A stretch of 41,355 nt of DNA from an uncultured Bacilli bacterium (GTDB lineage: Bacteria; Bacillota_I; Bacilli_A; RFN20; CAG-631), in NCBI GenBank assembly GCA_947626825.1, contig CANQTM010000013.1, positions 1 to 41,355 of the forward strand. Reading direction: 5' to 3'. Made by a program: the position numbers and the translations under genes. The notes under the pieces are model-generated. The model ran no database searches and was not told the DNA's origin. It worked only from the letters and a program-made list of their open reading frames with translations. Shown piece by piece: positions 1-8,040 of this stretch (position 1 is the stretch's first letter; every line of letters begins with the position of its first letter).

Positions 1-68
1 ACCGAACACAGAAGTTAAGCACCGTAGCGGCGAATGTATCCTTTGGAGAGATTAGCACGTTGCCGGGC
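1..68 (+). rRNA. rrf: 5S ribosomal RNA, 3' part
   Basis: The window opens inside a 5S rRNA. The conserved segment CCGAACACAGAAGTTAAGC starts at base 2, and the 3' arm ends at about 68 (GCCGGGC) just before a run of T. The 5' half lies outside the window. It is probably the last gene of an rRNA operon; the T-run at 69-78 is likely its termination region. The exact 3' end is good to about 2 bases. Confidence 0.9.
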
Positions 69-111
69 TTTTTTTTTTATTAAAAAAAATAATTAATAAT
101 AATTTAAAAAA

Positions 112-120
112 TGTTATAAT
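112..120 (+). promoter_or_regulatory. Extended -10 promoter of mnmA
   Basis: TATAAT lies at 115-120 and is preceded by TG plus one base (112-114), an extended -10. The matching -35 position (92-97, ATTAAT) is poor, as is usual for extended -10 promoters. Transcription would begin near 127, giving an untranslated leader of about 10 bases that contains only the AGGTG ribosome site of mnmA. Confidence 0.45.
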
Positions 121-136
121 TGATTAGGTGATAATA

Positions 137-1276
137 ATGGCAAAAGTTATTGTGGGTTTAAGTGGTGGAGTTGATAGCGCAGTTGCTGCATACTTATTAA
201 AAAAACAAGGATATGAAGTTGTTGGAGCTTTTATGCGCAATTGGGATTCACAACTTAATAATGATTTTTTAGGTAACGATTGGCATGGTGAAATATGTCC
301 TCAAGAAGTTGACTATAATGATGCCAAAGAAGTTGCAAGAATTTTAGATATACCATTACTTAGAATAGATTTTATAAAAGAATATTGGGATAATGTATTT
401 ACATATTTTTTAGATGAATATAAAAAAGGAAGAACTCCAAATCCTGATATTATGTGCAACAAATATATCAAATTTGATAGTTTTTTAAAATTTGCAAAAG
501 AAAATGGTGCAGATTATATTGCCACAGGACACTATGCAAAAATAATTCATAATGGAGATACTTCAATATTATTAAAGGCTAAAGATGAAAATAAAGATCA
601 ATCATATTTTCTTTCTTTTTTAAAACAAGAACAATTGCATGATGTATTATTTCCATTAGCAGAATTAACTAAAACTGAAGTTAGACAAATTGCTAAAGAA
701 TTAAATTTAAATGTAGCGGATAAAAAAGATTCAACTGGTATTTGCTTTATTGGAGAAAGAAATTTTAGAGAATTTTTAAAAAATTATATCCCTGCAACTA
801 AAGGTAAAATAGTTGATATTCAAACAAATAATGTTGTTGGTGAACACCAAGGTGTTTATTATTATACAATTGGGCAACGTAAAGGTTTAAATATTGGTGG
901 TATTAAAGGAAGTAATGGTCAAAGCTGGTTTGTTGTTCGTAAAGATGTTAAAAATAATATATTATATGTGGCTATTGGGGATGATAATAAATATTTACTT
1001 TGTGATGAAGTTTTAATTACAGATTGTAATTTTTTACAAAATATACCTAAAAATGTTAAAATTGATTGTACTGGAAAATTTCGTTATCGCCAAAAAGATA
1101 TTGCAATTACAATTATTAGAAATGATAATGATACAATTAATGTATTTTCAAATAATCCATTAAAGGCTGTAACAAATGGTCAAATTGCTTGTTTTTATAA
1201 CGAAAATGATGAATTATTTGCTGCAGGAGTAATTGATAGTATTTATAGAAATCATCAAAAGGTTGAATTAAATTAA
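137..1276 (+). CDS. mnmA: tRNA 2-thiouridine(34) synthase MnmA
   Basis: MnmA activates U34 of tRNA-Lys, -Glu and -Gln by adenylation and replaces O2 with sulfur. The N-terminal PP-loop SGGVDS (residues 9-14) binds ATP. Two cysteines sit in the expected contexts, PNPDIMC (C107) and STGICFIG (C203), the pair used as nucleophile and persulfide carrier. The length of 379 residues is normal. An in-frame GTG at 128 would add three residues, but it lies within the ribosome site AGGTG (126-130), so the ATG at 137 is chosen. The stop overlaps the recD2 start by one base, so the two are co-transcribed. Confidence 0.95.
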   Translation: MAKVIVGLSGGVDSAVAAYLLKKQGYEVVGAFMRNWDSQLNNDFLGNDWHGEICPQEVDYNDAKEVARILDIPLLRIDFIKEYWDNVFTYFLDEYKKGRTPNPDIMCNKYIKFDSFLKFAKENGADYIATGHYAKIIHNGDTSILLKAKDENKDQSYFLSFLKQEQLHDVLFPLAELTKTEVRQIAKELNLNVADKKDSTGICFIGERNFREFLKNYIPATKGKIVDIQTNNVVGEHQGVYYYTIGQRKGLNIGGIKGSNGQSWFVVRKDVKNNILYVAIGDDNKYLLCDEVLITDCNFLQNIPKNVKIDCTGKFRYRQKDIAITIIRNDNDTINVFSNNPLKAVTNGQIACFYNENDELFAAGVIDSIYRNHQKVELN

Positions 1277-3483
1277 TGAATGATAAAATTTTTGATTTGG
1301 TTTTAGAAGATGATATCCAACTTGAAGGATTTATAACATTTTATAAATTTGAAAATGAAGAAAATGGATATCGAATTGCAACATTTAAAATAGATGATAA
1401 TCAACAAGAAAGAAATATAACTATTGTTGGTTATTTTCCTCATTTTAATAAAACCGATGCTTTAACTTTAAAAGGAACAGTTATAAAACATAAACGTTTT
1501 GGATTACAAGTTGATGTTCACGAAATATATAAAAAAATGCCAACTAGTAAAGAAAATGTCATACGTTTTTTATCATCAAGCCAATTTAAAGGAATAGGTA
1601 AAAAAATGGCCTCTAAAATATATGAATATTTAAAAGAAGATTGTATTTCATTATTAATTTCAAATCCTGAAATATATGATAAGTTAATAAAGGCAAATAT
1701 AATAAACGAAAAACAAGAAAAAATTTTAAAAGAAGGACTAGAAAAATTTGATTTCACATCAAATTCATATCAAATATTATTAAAATATGGCTTTTCTTTA
1801 AAAAATATAATGAAAGCAGAAACAATATATAAAGATAAGCTTGAGCAAGTTATTAATGATAATCCTTATCAAATGATTCTAGATATTGATGGTATTGGTT
1901 TTAAAAGCATAGATAAAATTGCTCTTAATATGGGATTTAAAGAAAATGATTCAAGAAGAGTAAAAGCTGCAATTTTATATTGTCTTATTAATTTATGTCA
2001 TAGTCTTGGAGATACTTATACTTCAATTGAAAAAATTTATTTAGAATTAAAAAAAATTATTGAAATTGATCAAGATGAATTTAAATGTTATTTAAATGAA
2101 TTAATTGAAGAAGAATTAATTATAAATGAAGATGAAAAATTATTTCATTATAAACTTTATAATTCAGAAATAAGTATTGCTAAAAATTTAAGGCCTTTTA
2201 TAAATCGTAAAATTAATCAAGTTATTTTAAAAAAACATTTTGACAATATTCTAAAACAAATTGAAGAAGATGAAGGTATTATTTATTCTGATGAACAACA
2301 ACAAGCAATTTTTCAAGCATTAAATAATGGATTGTTTATTATTACTGGTGGACCAGGAACAGGAAAAACAACAATATTAAAGGCAATCTTAAATTTTTAT
2401 AAAATTATTTATGGTGAAGATGCTAATATTGCCTTATGTGCGCCAACAGGTAGAGCAAGTAAACGAATGTCAATGTTAGCAAATTGTTATGCGTGCACAA
2501 TTCATAGATTATTAAAATGGGATTTACATGCTAATTCATTTACCTATAATGCCACAAATAAATTAAAATGTGATGTTATTATTATTGATGAATTTTCAAT
2601 GGTTGATACTTTATTATTTCAAGCTTTACTTGAAGGAACAAAAGGTGTCAAACAAATATTGTTAATTGGTGATGATAATCAATTACCATCAGTTGGTGCA
2701 GGAAATGTTTTACATGATTTATTAGAAATTAATGAAATACCAAAAATTACTCTTTCATATATATATCGTCAAGCATCTGATTCATCAATTGTAACATTAG
2801 CATCAAAGATAAGAAATAATACTTTAGATAATAATTTTAATTTTAAAGGTGATGTGACTTTCATTAAGGCTAGTAATCAACAAGTAAGTGAAATAATAAT
2901 TGATTTAATAAAAAGATTATTTAATAAAGGGTTTACATTTGATGATTTTCAAATAATTATTCCAATGTATGCAGGTGTTTGTGGCATAGATAGTATTAAT
3001 GCAACTATTCAAGATTTTTATAATCCTAAAACTAAAAATAGTAAAGAAATAAAAATAAATCATCAAGTTATTAGAGAAAATGATCGAGTTTTACAATTAA
3101 AAAATCAACCTGAAGATGATATATATAATGGCGATATAGGAGTTGTTAAAGAAATTGATTTAGAAAATGAAGAATTAACTGTTGAATTTGATGTAGGTGA
3201 AGTAATTTATTCAAAAGCTATGTTTATAAATTTAACTTTAGCTTATGCAATATCAGTCCATAAATCACAAGGCAGCGAATTTCAATATGTTATTATGTGC
3301 ATTTTAAATGATTTTTCATATATGTTGAATAAACAACTTATCTACACTGGTATAACAAGAGCTAAGAAATCATTAATAATTTTAGGAAATTGTCAGACAT
3401 TCATAAATAAATCAAAAATTGAGAATTTAAAGGTTCGTAAAACTAATTTAATTACTCAAATAAATAAAACTTTGTATAATTAA
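1276..3483 (+). CDS. recD2: RecD2-type SF1B DNA helicase
   Basis: ATP-driven 5'-3' helicase of the RecD2/TraA family, which acts in DNA repair without RecBC. The N-terminal third holds the OB-like region and helix-hairpin-helix segments (KGIGKKMASKIYE, IDGIGFKSIDKIA). The motor follows: Walker A GGPGTGKTT near residue 358, Walker B IIIDEFSMVD near 435, motif III GDDNQLPSVGAGN near 463, VHKSQGSEF near 660, and YTGITRAKKSL near 688. The 735-residue length fits the family. The start overlaps the mnmA stop by one base (TAATG), implying translational coupling. recD2 next to mnmA is a common Bacillota arrangement. Confidence 0.93.
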   Translation: MNDKIFDLVLEDDIQLEGFITFYKFENEENGYRIATFKIDDNQQERNITIVGYFPHFNKTDALTLKGTVIKHKRFGLQVDVHEIYKKMPTSKENVIRFLSSSQFKGIGKKMASKIYEYLKEDCISLLISNPEIYDKLIKANIINEKQEKILKEGLEKFDFTSNSYQILLKYGFSLKNIMKAETIYKDKLEQVINDNPYQMILDIDGIGFKSIDKIALNMGFKENDSRRVKAAILYCLINLCHSLGDTYTSIEKIYLELKKIIEIDQDEFKCYLNELIEEELIINEDEKLFHYKLYNSEISIAKNLRPFINRKINQVILKKHFDNILKQIEEDEGIIYSDEQQQAIFQALNNGLFIITGGPGTGKTTILKAILNFYKIIYGEDANIALCAPTGRASKRMSMLANCYACTIHRLLKWDLHANSFTYNATNKLKCDVIIIDEFSMVDTLLFQALLEGTKGVKQILLIGDDNQLPSVGAGNVLHDLLEINEIPKITLSYIYRQASDSSIVTLASKIRNNTLDNNFNFKGDVTFIKASNQQVSEIIIDLIKRLFNKGFTFDDFQIIIPMYAGVCGIDSINATIQDFYNPKTKNSKEIKINHQVIRENDRVLQLKNQPEDDIYNGDIGVVKEIDLENEELTVEFDVGEVIYSKAMFINLTLAYAISVHKSQGSEFQYVIMCILNDFSYMLNKQLIYTGITRAKKSLIILGNCQTFINKSKIENLKVRKTNLITQINKTLYN

Positions 3484-3518
3484 TCATTTTTTACACAAAA
3501 TAACATGGGTGAGTTTTA

Positions 3519-3686
3519 ATGTGTAAAATGGCTTTAATTTCAATCCATGTTATTGCAGCAATGGCTCTAGCAAGCGCTGGGTGTTACATCTATTTAAATG
3601 AAACAGGGCGTTTAGACAAGGTAAAACGTAATTGTTATAATAAAGTAATGGATTTGAAAGATGATATAAAAAGAAAAATGAAATAG
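3519..3686 (+). CDS. Small single-TM membrane protein (55 aa), unknown function
   Basis: A 55-residue ORF too short for many gene finders. It has a good ribosome site, GGGTGAG at 3507-3513, five bases before the ATG. Residues 5-27 form one hydrophobic segment (ALISIHVIAAMALASAGCYI), followed by a strongly basic tail ending KRKMK, so a single-pass protein with the tail inside the cell is expected. It is followed at 3702 by a strong terminator, which supports a real transcript. I do not recognise a family. A hairpin pairing 3489-3497 with 3520-3528 places the ribosome site in its loop. Confidence 0.6.
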   Translation: MCKMALISIHVIAAMALASAGCYIYLNETGRLDKVKRNCYNKVMDLKDDIKRKMK

Positions 3687-3701
3687 CTATAAATATTGTA
3701 A

Positions 3702-3726
3702 TGTGTCGTGGAAACACGGCATTTTT
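3702..3726 (+). terminator. Rho-independent terminator after the small membrane protein
   Basis: Bases 3703-3710 pair with 3715-3722 (8 bp including G-T pairs) around a GAAA tetraloop, followed by TTTT. It closes the mnmA-recD2-small protein unit. Confidence 0.85.
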
Positions 3727-3894
3727 AAACATTTTTCATTAAATTTTTCTAGTTCTAGTTTTTATTTTTTTATAGTGTTGATTGCTTCATTAACTGCAAT
3801 AGTAATTGGCATTATTGGCAATGTTAAGACAATCAAAGCTAGTAAAAATAATGAAAATAAGACTACAGAAGATAAATAATTTATGTTTAAGTTT

Positions 3895-3928
3895 AAAACT
3901 CTAGGGTTATTCTTTAGAGTTTTTCTTT
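3895..3928 (+). terminator. Rho-independent terminator upstream of the alaS leader
   Basis: AAAACTCTA at 3895-3903 pairs with TAGAGTTTT at 3915-3923 (9 bp, 11-base loop), followed by TTCTTTTA. No convincing gene lies between this and the terminator at 3702-3726. It may end a short transcript or back up the first terminator. Confidence 0.55.
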
Positions 3929-3954
3929 TATTTTTATTTTCAATAATGTATAAT
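3926..3954 (+). promoter_or_regulatory. Putative promoter of the alaS T-box transcript
   Basis: TATAAT at 3949-3954 lies about 30 bases upstream of the T-box leader. The -35 position (3926-3931) is T-rich and poor. It is placed mainly by context. Confidence 0.4.
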
Positions 3955-3990
3955 AACTTTGTCGATGAAAAAGAATAAGTATTATTTTTT

Positions 3991-4165
3991 GATTATAGAG
4001 ATAGCTATTTGGTGGAAATGCTAATAAAAAAAATACTTTGCTACTTTGGAGATGGAACTAATCATTCCCGTTAAATCTACGTAAGATTAAATTAAGTGCT
4101 CATGTGAGAAGTAGGATGGTACCGCGACTTTGTCGTTCCTACATATACATTTTTGTATAGGAGGT
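3991..4165 (+). promoter_or_regulatory. T-box leader controlling alaS
   Basis: The T-box motif AGGATGGTACCGCG lies at 4113-4126. Its bulge TGGT is complementary to the ACCA 3' end of tRNA-Ala. The base of stem I is GATTA (3991-3995) pairing with TAATC (4059-4063), with AGAGA at 3997-4001. A GCT at 4040-4042 followed by A is a plausible alanine specifier codon. Uncharged tRNA-Ala should switch expression on. The competing hairpin pairs 4111-4116 with 4137-4142 and CGAC (4125-4128) with GTCG (4132-4135). The next U-run is eight bases further on, and TCCTA (4137-4141) can also pair with TAGGA of the alaS ribosome site, so control may act on translation. Confidence 0.88.
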
Positions 4166-4174
4166 ATTTTTTTT

Positions 4175-6853
4175 ATGAAATATTTAACAAGCAATGAAAT
4201 AAGAACAATCTGGCTTAACTTTTTTAAGAATAAAGGTCATCATATTGAAGAAGGTGCATCATTAATTCCACTTAATGATCCAACATTATTATGGATTAAT
4301 GCTGGTGTTGCTGCATTAAAAAAATATTTTGATGGTAGCATTATTCCAACTAATCCACGAATAACTAATGTGCAAAAAGCAATTAGAACAAATGATATTG
4401 AAAATGTTGGCCATACAGCAAGACATCATACTTTTTTTGAAATGATGGGAAATTTTTCTATTGGTGATTATTTTAAAAATGAAGCTATTGAGTTTGCCTT
4501 TGAATTATTAACAAGTGATAAATATTTTGCTATTCCATTAGATAAATTATATATAACTTATTTTCCAAAAGATTTAGACACTTATAACAAATGGATATCA
4601 CTAGGTGTTTTAAAAGAACATATGATTCCTTGTAATGATAATTTTTGGGAAATAGGGGAAGGACCTTGTGGACCAGATAGTGAAATCTTTTTTGATAGAG
4701 GGGAAGAATATGATCCAAAACATATAGGACTTGACTTATTAAAAAATGATATTGAAAATGATCGTTATATAGAAATTTGGAACATAGTTTTTTCACAATT
4801 TAATTCAAAACCTGGTGTAAAAAGAGAAAATTATCAAGAATTACCTCATAAGAATATTGATACTGGTGCTGGTCTTGAAAGATTTTGTTTAATAATGCAA
4901 AATGCTAAAACTAATTATGAAACAGATTTATTTTATCCAATAATTAAAGAATGTGAAAAAATTGCCAAATTTAAATATGAAGGAGAATATGAAGTTAGTT
5001 ATAAAATAATTGCAGATCATTTAAGAACTTGTACTTTTGCTTTAGCAGATGGGGCATCATTTTCAAATGAAGGTCGAGGTTATGTGTTAAGACGATTATT
5101 AAGAAGAGCTGTTCGTCATGGTCGTAAACTTGGCATTGAAAAAGAATTTTTAGCTCAACTTGTTGATGTTGTTATTGAGATAATGAAAGATTTTTATCCA
5201 TATTTAATAGATAAAAAAGATTTTATTAAAAATCAAATAACAAATGAAGAAAGAAAATTTTTAGATAAACTAGTTGATGGTGAAAAAATTTTAAATGAGC
5301 TATATGAAAAAAATCACGAATTAACTGGTGAAGATGCTTTTTTACTTTATGATACCTATGGCTATCCTTTTGAAATAACTTTAGAATTTGCTAATGAACA
5401 TAATATAACAATAGATAAACAAGCTTTTGATGAAGCTATGGCTAAACAAAAAGAATTAGCAAGATCATCACGTGATAATAAAAATTCTATGAAACAACAA
5501 AATGAAGCCTATATGGATTTTAAAGAAACATCAATTTTTATGGGCTATGATAATTTAAGAATTGATAATGTAAAAATTATTGGAATTTTTAATGAAAATG
5601 ATAATTTAGGTATCGTTACAGATAAAACTGCATTTTATGCTGAAATGGGTGGCGAAGTTGGTGATAAAGGTGTTATATTTAATGATAACTTTGTTGGAAA
5701 TGTTATCGATTGTCAAAAATTGCCAAATGGTCAACACATGATGATTACTAAAGTTGTTTATGGAAATATAAAAATAAATGATTTAGTGAATGTTGAAGTT
5801 AATGATGAAATAAGAAAACAAATTGAGGCCAATCATTCAGCTACTCATTTATTAGATCAAGCATTAAAAGATGTTTTGGGCAATCATGTTTTTCAACATG
5901 GTTCTTTAGTTAATGAAAATAATATACGTTTTGATTTTAATCATTTTGAAAATGTAAAAACTGATGATTTATTAAAAATTGAAAAAATTGTTAAAGAAAA
6001 AATTCAAAATAAATTAAATGTTAGAACTTATGAATTACCTATTGAAGATGCCAAAAAAGAAGGTTGTATAGCTGTTTTTGGAGAAAAATATGGTAATATT
6101 GTTAGAATAGTTAATATTGATAATTATTCAAAAGAATTTTGTGGTGGTTGTCATGTTAAAAATAGTCAAGATATTTCTGATTTTGCTATTTGTAATATTG
6201 AATCAAAAGGTTCTGGAATATATCGTATTGAGGCAGTAACAAAAGATAATATAATTGAAAAATTAATAAATCACAATCAAACATTATTTACTGAATATGA
6301 TACAATGCTTACAAAATATAATTTACTTTTAGAAAATGCTAAAAAATTAAATTTAAAAATAAATGATGTAAATATAAAATATCAAAAAGAAAATTCATAT
6401 CAAATGATTTTAAATGTTAAAATTGCTTTAGAAAATTTAAAAGAGGCAATAAAAAGTTTAGATAAACAAATTAAAGCCTTAGAAACAAGTAAAGAAATAT
6501 CAAATTTTGATTATGATAATGTGACAATTGAAACAATAAAAGATATTAAAACTATTTTTGTTAAATTAACTTTAGATGATGGTGCTTTAGTAAAACAAAT
6601 TGCTGATAATCTACAAAATAAATATAATGATTGTTTGATATTCGTAATGTCAGTAAGTAATGATAAAGTATTATTTGTTGCAAAAGCAAATGATGAAATA
6701 AATAAAAAAGGAATTATGTGTGGTAATTTAGTTAAGAAGGCTAGCATGCTTTGTGGTGGTAATGGAGGAGGTCGTCCTGACTTTGCTCAAGCAGGTGGTA
6801 AAGATATCACAAAAGTTGATGAAGTTTTTAAATTAGTTAAGGAGTCAATCTAA
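4175..6853 (+). CDS. alaS: Alanine-tRNA ligase
   Basis: Class II synthetase that charges tRNA-Ala. Class II motif 2 region HHTFFEMMGNFSIGDYF lies near residues 84-100 and GAGLERF near 232. The editing domain has H554xxxH558 and C656xxxH660 (CGGCH, where many homologues have CGGTH), so the zinc ligands are kept. The C-terminal domain ends GGNGGGRPDFAQAGG. At 892 residues it is full length. The ATG at 4175 follows AGGAGGT (4159-4165). The longer reading from 4130 would start inside the T-box hairpin and is rejected. The T-box leader confirms the amino acid, and ruvX follows with a one-base overlap. Confidence 0.97.
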   Translation: MKYLTSNEIRTIWLNFFKNKGHHIEEGASLIPLNDPTLLWINAGVAALKKYFDGSIIPTNPRITNVQKAIRTNDIENVGHTARHHTFFEMMGNFSIGDYFKNEAIEFAFELLTSDKYFAIPLDKLYITYFPKDLDTYNKWISLGVLKEHMIPCNDNFWEIGEGPCGPDSEIFFDRGEEYDPKHIGLDLLKNDIENDRYIEIWNIVFSQFNSKPGVKRENYQELPHKNIDTGAGLERFCLIMQNAKTNYETDLFYPIIKECEKIAKFKYEGEYEVSYKIIADHLRTCTFALADGASFSNEGRGYVLRRLLRRAVRHGRKLGIEKEFLAQLVDVVIEIMKDFYPYLIDKKDFIKNQITNEERKFLDKLVDGEKILNELYEKNHELTGEDAFLLYDTYGYPFEITLEFANEHNITIDKQAFDEAMAKQKELARSSRDNKNSMKQQNEAYMDFKETSIFMGYDNLRIDNVKIIGIFNENDNLGIVTDKTAFYAEMGGEVGDKGVIFNDNFVGNVIDCQKLPNGQHMMITKVVYGNIKINDLVNVEVNDEIRKQIEANHSATHLLDQALKDVLGNHVFQHGSLVNENNIRFDFNHFENVKTDDLLKIEKIVKEKIQNKLNVRTYELPIEDAKKEGCIAVFGEKYGNIVRIVNIDNYSKEFCGGCHVKNSQDISDFAICNIESKGSGIYRIEAVTKDNIIEKLINHNQTLFTEYDTMLTKYNLLLENAKKLNLKINDVNIKYQKENSYQMILNVKIALENLKEAIKSLDKQIKALETSKEISNFDYDNVTIETIKDIKTIFVKLTLDDGALVKQIADNLQNKYNDCLIFVMSVSNDKVLFVAKANDEINKKGIMCGNLVKKASMLCGGNGGGRPDFAQAGGKDITKVDEVFKLVKESI

Positions 6854-7266
6854 TGAGAGCACTTGGACTTGATATTGGGAGTGTTACTGTTGGTGTTGCT
6901 TTATCTGATTCATTAAAGATGATTGCATCATCATATTGTGTTATTCGTTATGAAAAAGAAGATGACGAGCTATTTTTAAAAATTGTTAAAATTATTCAAG
7001 AACAAGAAGTCGATGAAGTTGTTGTTGGTATGCCATATCATATGAATGGCGATATGTCTATTGGTTGTGAAAGAACAAGAAGATTTGAAAAGAAGATTCA
7101 AGAATTAATAGACATTAAAATTATTGAAATTGATGAACGTATGTCAACAATTAGTGCTAATAATGCCTTGTTAACATTTGATGTTTCACGCAAAAAAAGA
7201 AAACAAGTTGTTGATAAAGTAGCGGCAACTGTTATTTTACAAACATATCTTGATAAGAAAAGATAA
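6853..7266 (+). CDS. ruvX: YqgF/RuvX-type nuclease (Holliday junction resolvase fold)
   Basis: RNase H-fold protein of the YqgF/RuvX family, implicated in 5'-end maturation of pre-16S rRNA and in Holliday junction resolution. The fold motifs are visible: GLDIGSVTVGVALSD at residues 4-18 with the first catalytic Asp, VVGMPYHMNG in the middle, DERMSTISAN, and VDKVAATVILQ near the C-terminus with the last acidic residue. The length of 137 residues is typical. The start overlaps the alaS stop by one base. The alaS-ruvX pair is normal in Bacillota, although yrzL, often between them, is absent. Confidence 0.92.
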   Translation: MRALGLDIGSVTVGVALSDSLKMIASSYCVIRYEKEDDELFLKIVKIIQEQEVDEVVVGMPYHMNGDMSIGCERTRRFEKKIQELIDIKIIEIDERMSTISANNALLTFDVSRKKRKQVVDKVAATVILQTYLDKKR

Positions 7267-7338
7267 TTTTACAAAAATAGTTATAAAAAGAAAATAAAAA
7301 TAATATATAGTAATATAAAAATAAAATAAGGTGATATT

Positions 7339-7878
7339 TTGTATAATAAAATATTTGCTCCAAAAATTTTAACTAATCGTTTGCTTATTCGTTTAGTAGA
7401 ATTTAATGATTTCTATGATTATTTTTTGATGTGTAGTGATATAGATGTTTGTCGTTATCTTACTTTTAATCCTTATGATAATGATAGACAAGCTCAAATT
7501 GCTATTAATAATATGCTAAATGCATATATGAATGGTACTGATACTAATTTTACCATTATTTTGAAAGAAACAAATCAAATAATTGGTTCTATATCATTAA
7601 CATTTCATAAAGAAAATAATTCAGCAGAAATAGGTTATATTTTAAATAAAAATTTTTGGCATAATGGTTATATGGATGAAGCGTTAAAAGCAATAATTAA
7701 AACATCATTTGAATATTATCATTTAGATTTTATAATAGCAAATTACATTGATGAAAATGTTTCAAGTGCTAAATTATTAGATAAAAATGGTTTTGTTATT
7801 TATGACCATTTAAACAAAGCTTTTATGAAAAACCATATTGCATATAATATTACTAAAACTATTTTAACAAAAAGATAA
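7339..7878 (+). CDS. GNAT-family N-acetyltransferase (RimJ/RimL type)
   Basis: The 179-residue GNAT fold opens with LTNRLLIRLVEFNDF, typical of RimJ/RimL-like enzymes. The middle has IIGSISLTFHKENNSAEIGYILN, and FWHNGYMDEALKAIIKTSF is the acetyl-CoA binding region. It ends NVSSAKLLDKNGF. The substrate cannot be told from sequence; it could be a ribosomal protein N-terminus or a small amine. No ATG is in frame near the start, and TTG at 7339 after AAGGTG (7328-7333) is the best choice. A strong terminator follows. Confidence 0.83.
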   Translation: MYNKIFAPKILTNRLLIRLVEFNDFYDYFLMCSDIDVCRYLTFNPYDNDRQAQIAINNMLNAYMNGTDTNFTIILKETNQIIGSISLTFHKENNSAEIGYILNKNFWHNGYMDEALKAIIKTSFEYYHLDFIIANYIDENVSSAKLLDKNGFVIYDHLNKAFMKNHIAYNITKTILTKR

Positions 7879-7883
7879 TTATT

Positions 7884-7927
7884 CTATATTTTAAGTATTC
7901 AAAGTATTTAAAATATAGTTTTTTTAT
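7884..7927 (+). terminator. Strong rho-independent terminator after the GNAT gene
   Basis: CTATATTTTAA at 7884-7894 pairs perfectly with TTAAAATATAG at 7908-7918 and extends to 14 pairs around a 7-base loop. It is followed by TTTTTTTA. Confidence 0.85.
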
Positions 7928-7961
7928 TTTATTGAATAAAAATAAAATATCTAAATCAGAG

Positions 7962-7990
7962 TTTACAACTAAAAAATTAAATGATAAAAT
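7962..7990 (+). promoter_or_regulatory. Promoter of the anchored surface protein gene
   Basis: TTTACA at 7962-7967, a 17-base spacer, then TAAAAT at 7985-7990 preceded by TGA (extended -10). The start codon is about 45 bases downstream. Confidence 0.6.
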
Positions 7991-8040
7991 AAAATTGATT
8001 TTGAAAGAAAGTTTTTTAGTGTGCAAAGGAGAATAAAAAA

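Noticed and set aside
3775-3879. Small ORF with hydrophobic start (GTG/TTG) between two terminators
   Set aside because: No ATG, no ribosome site, and it begins after a strong terminator without a visible promoter. Only about 35 residues; coding not supported.
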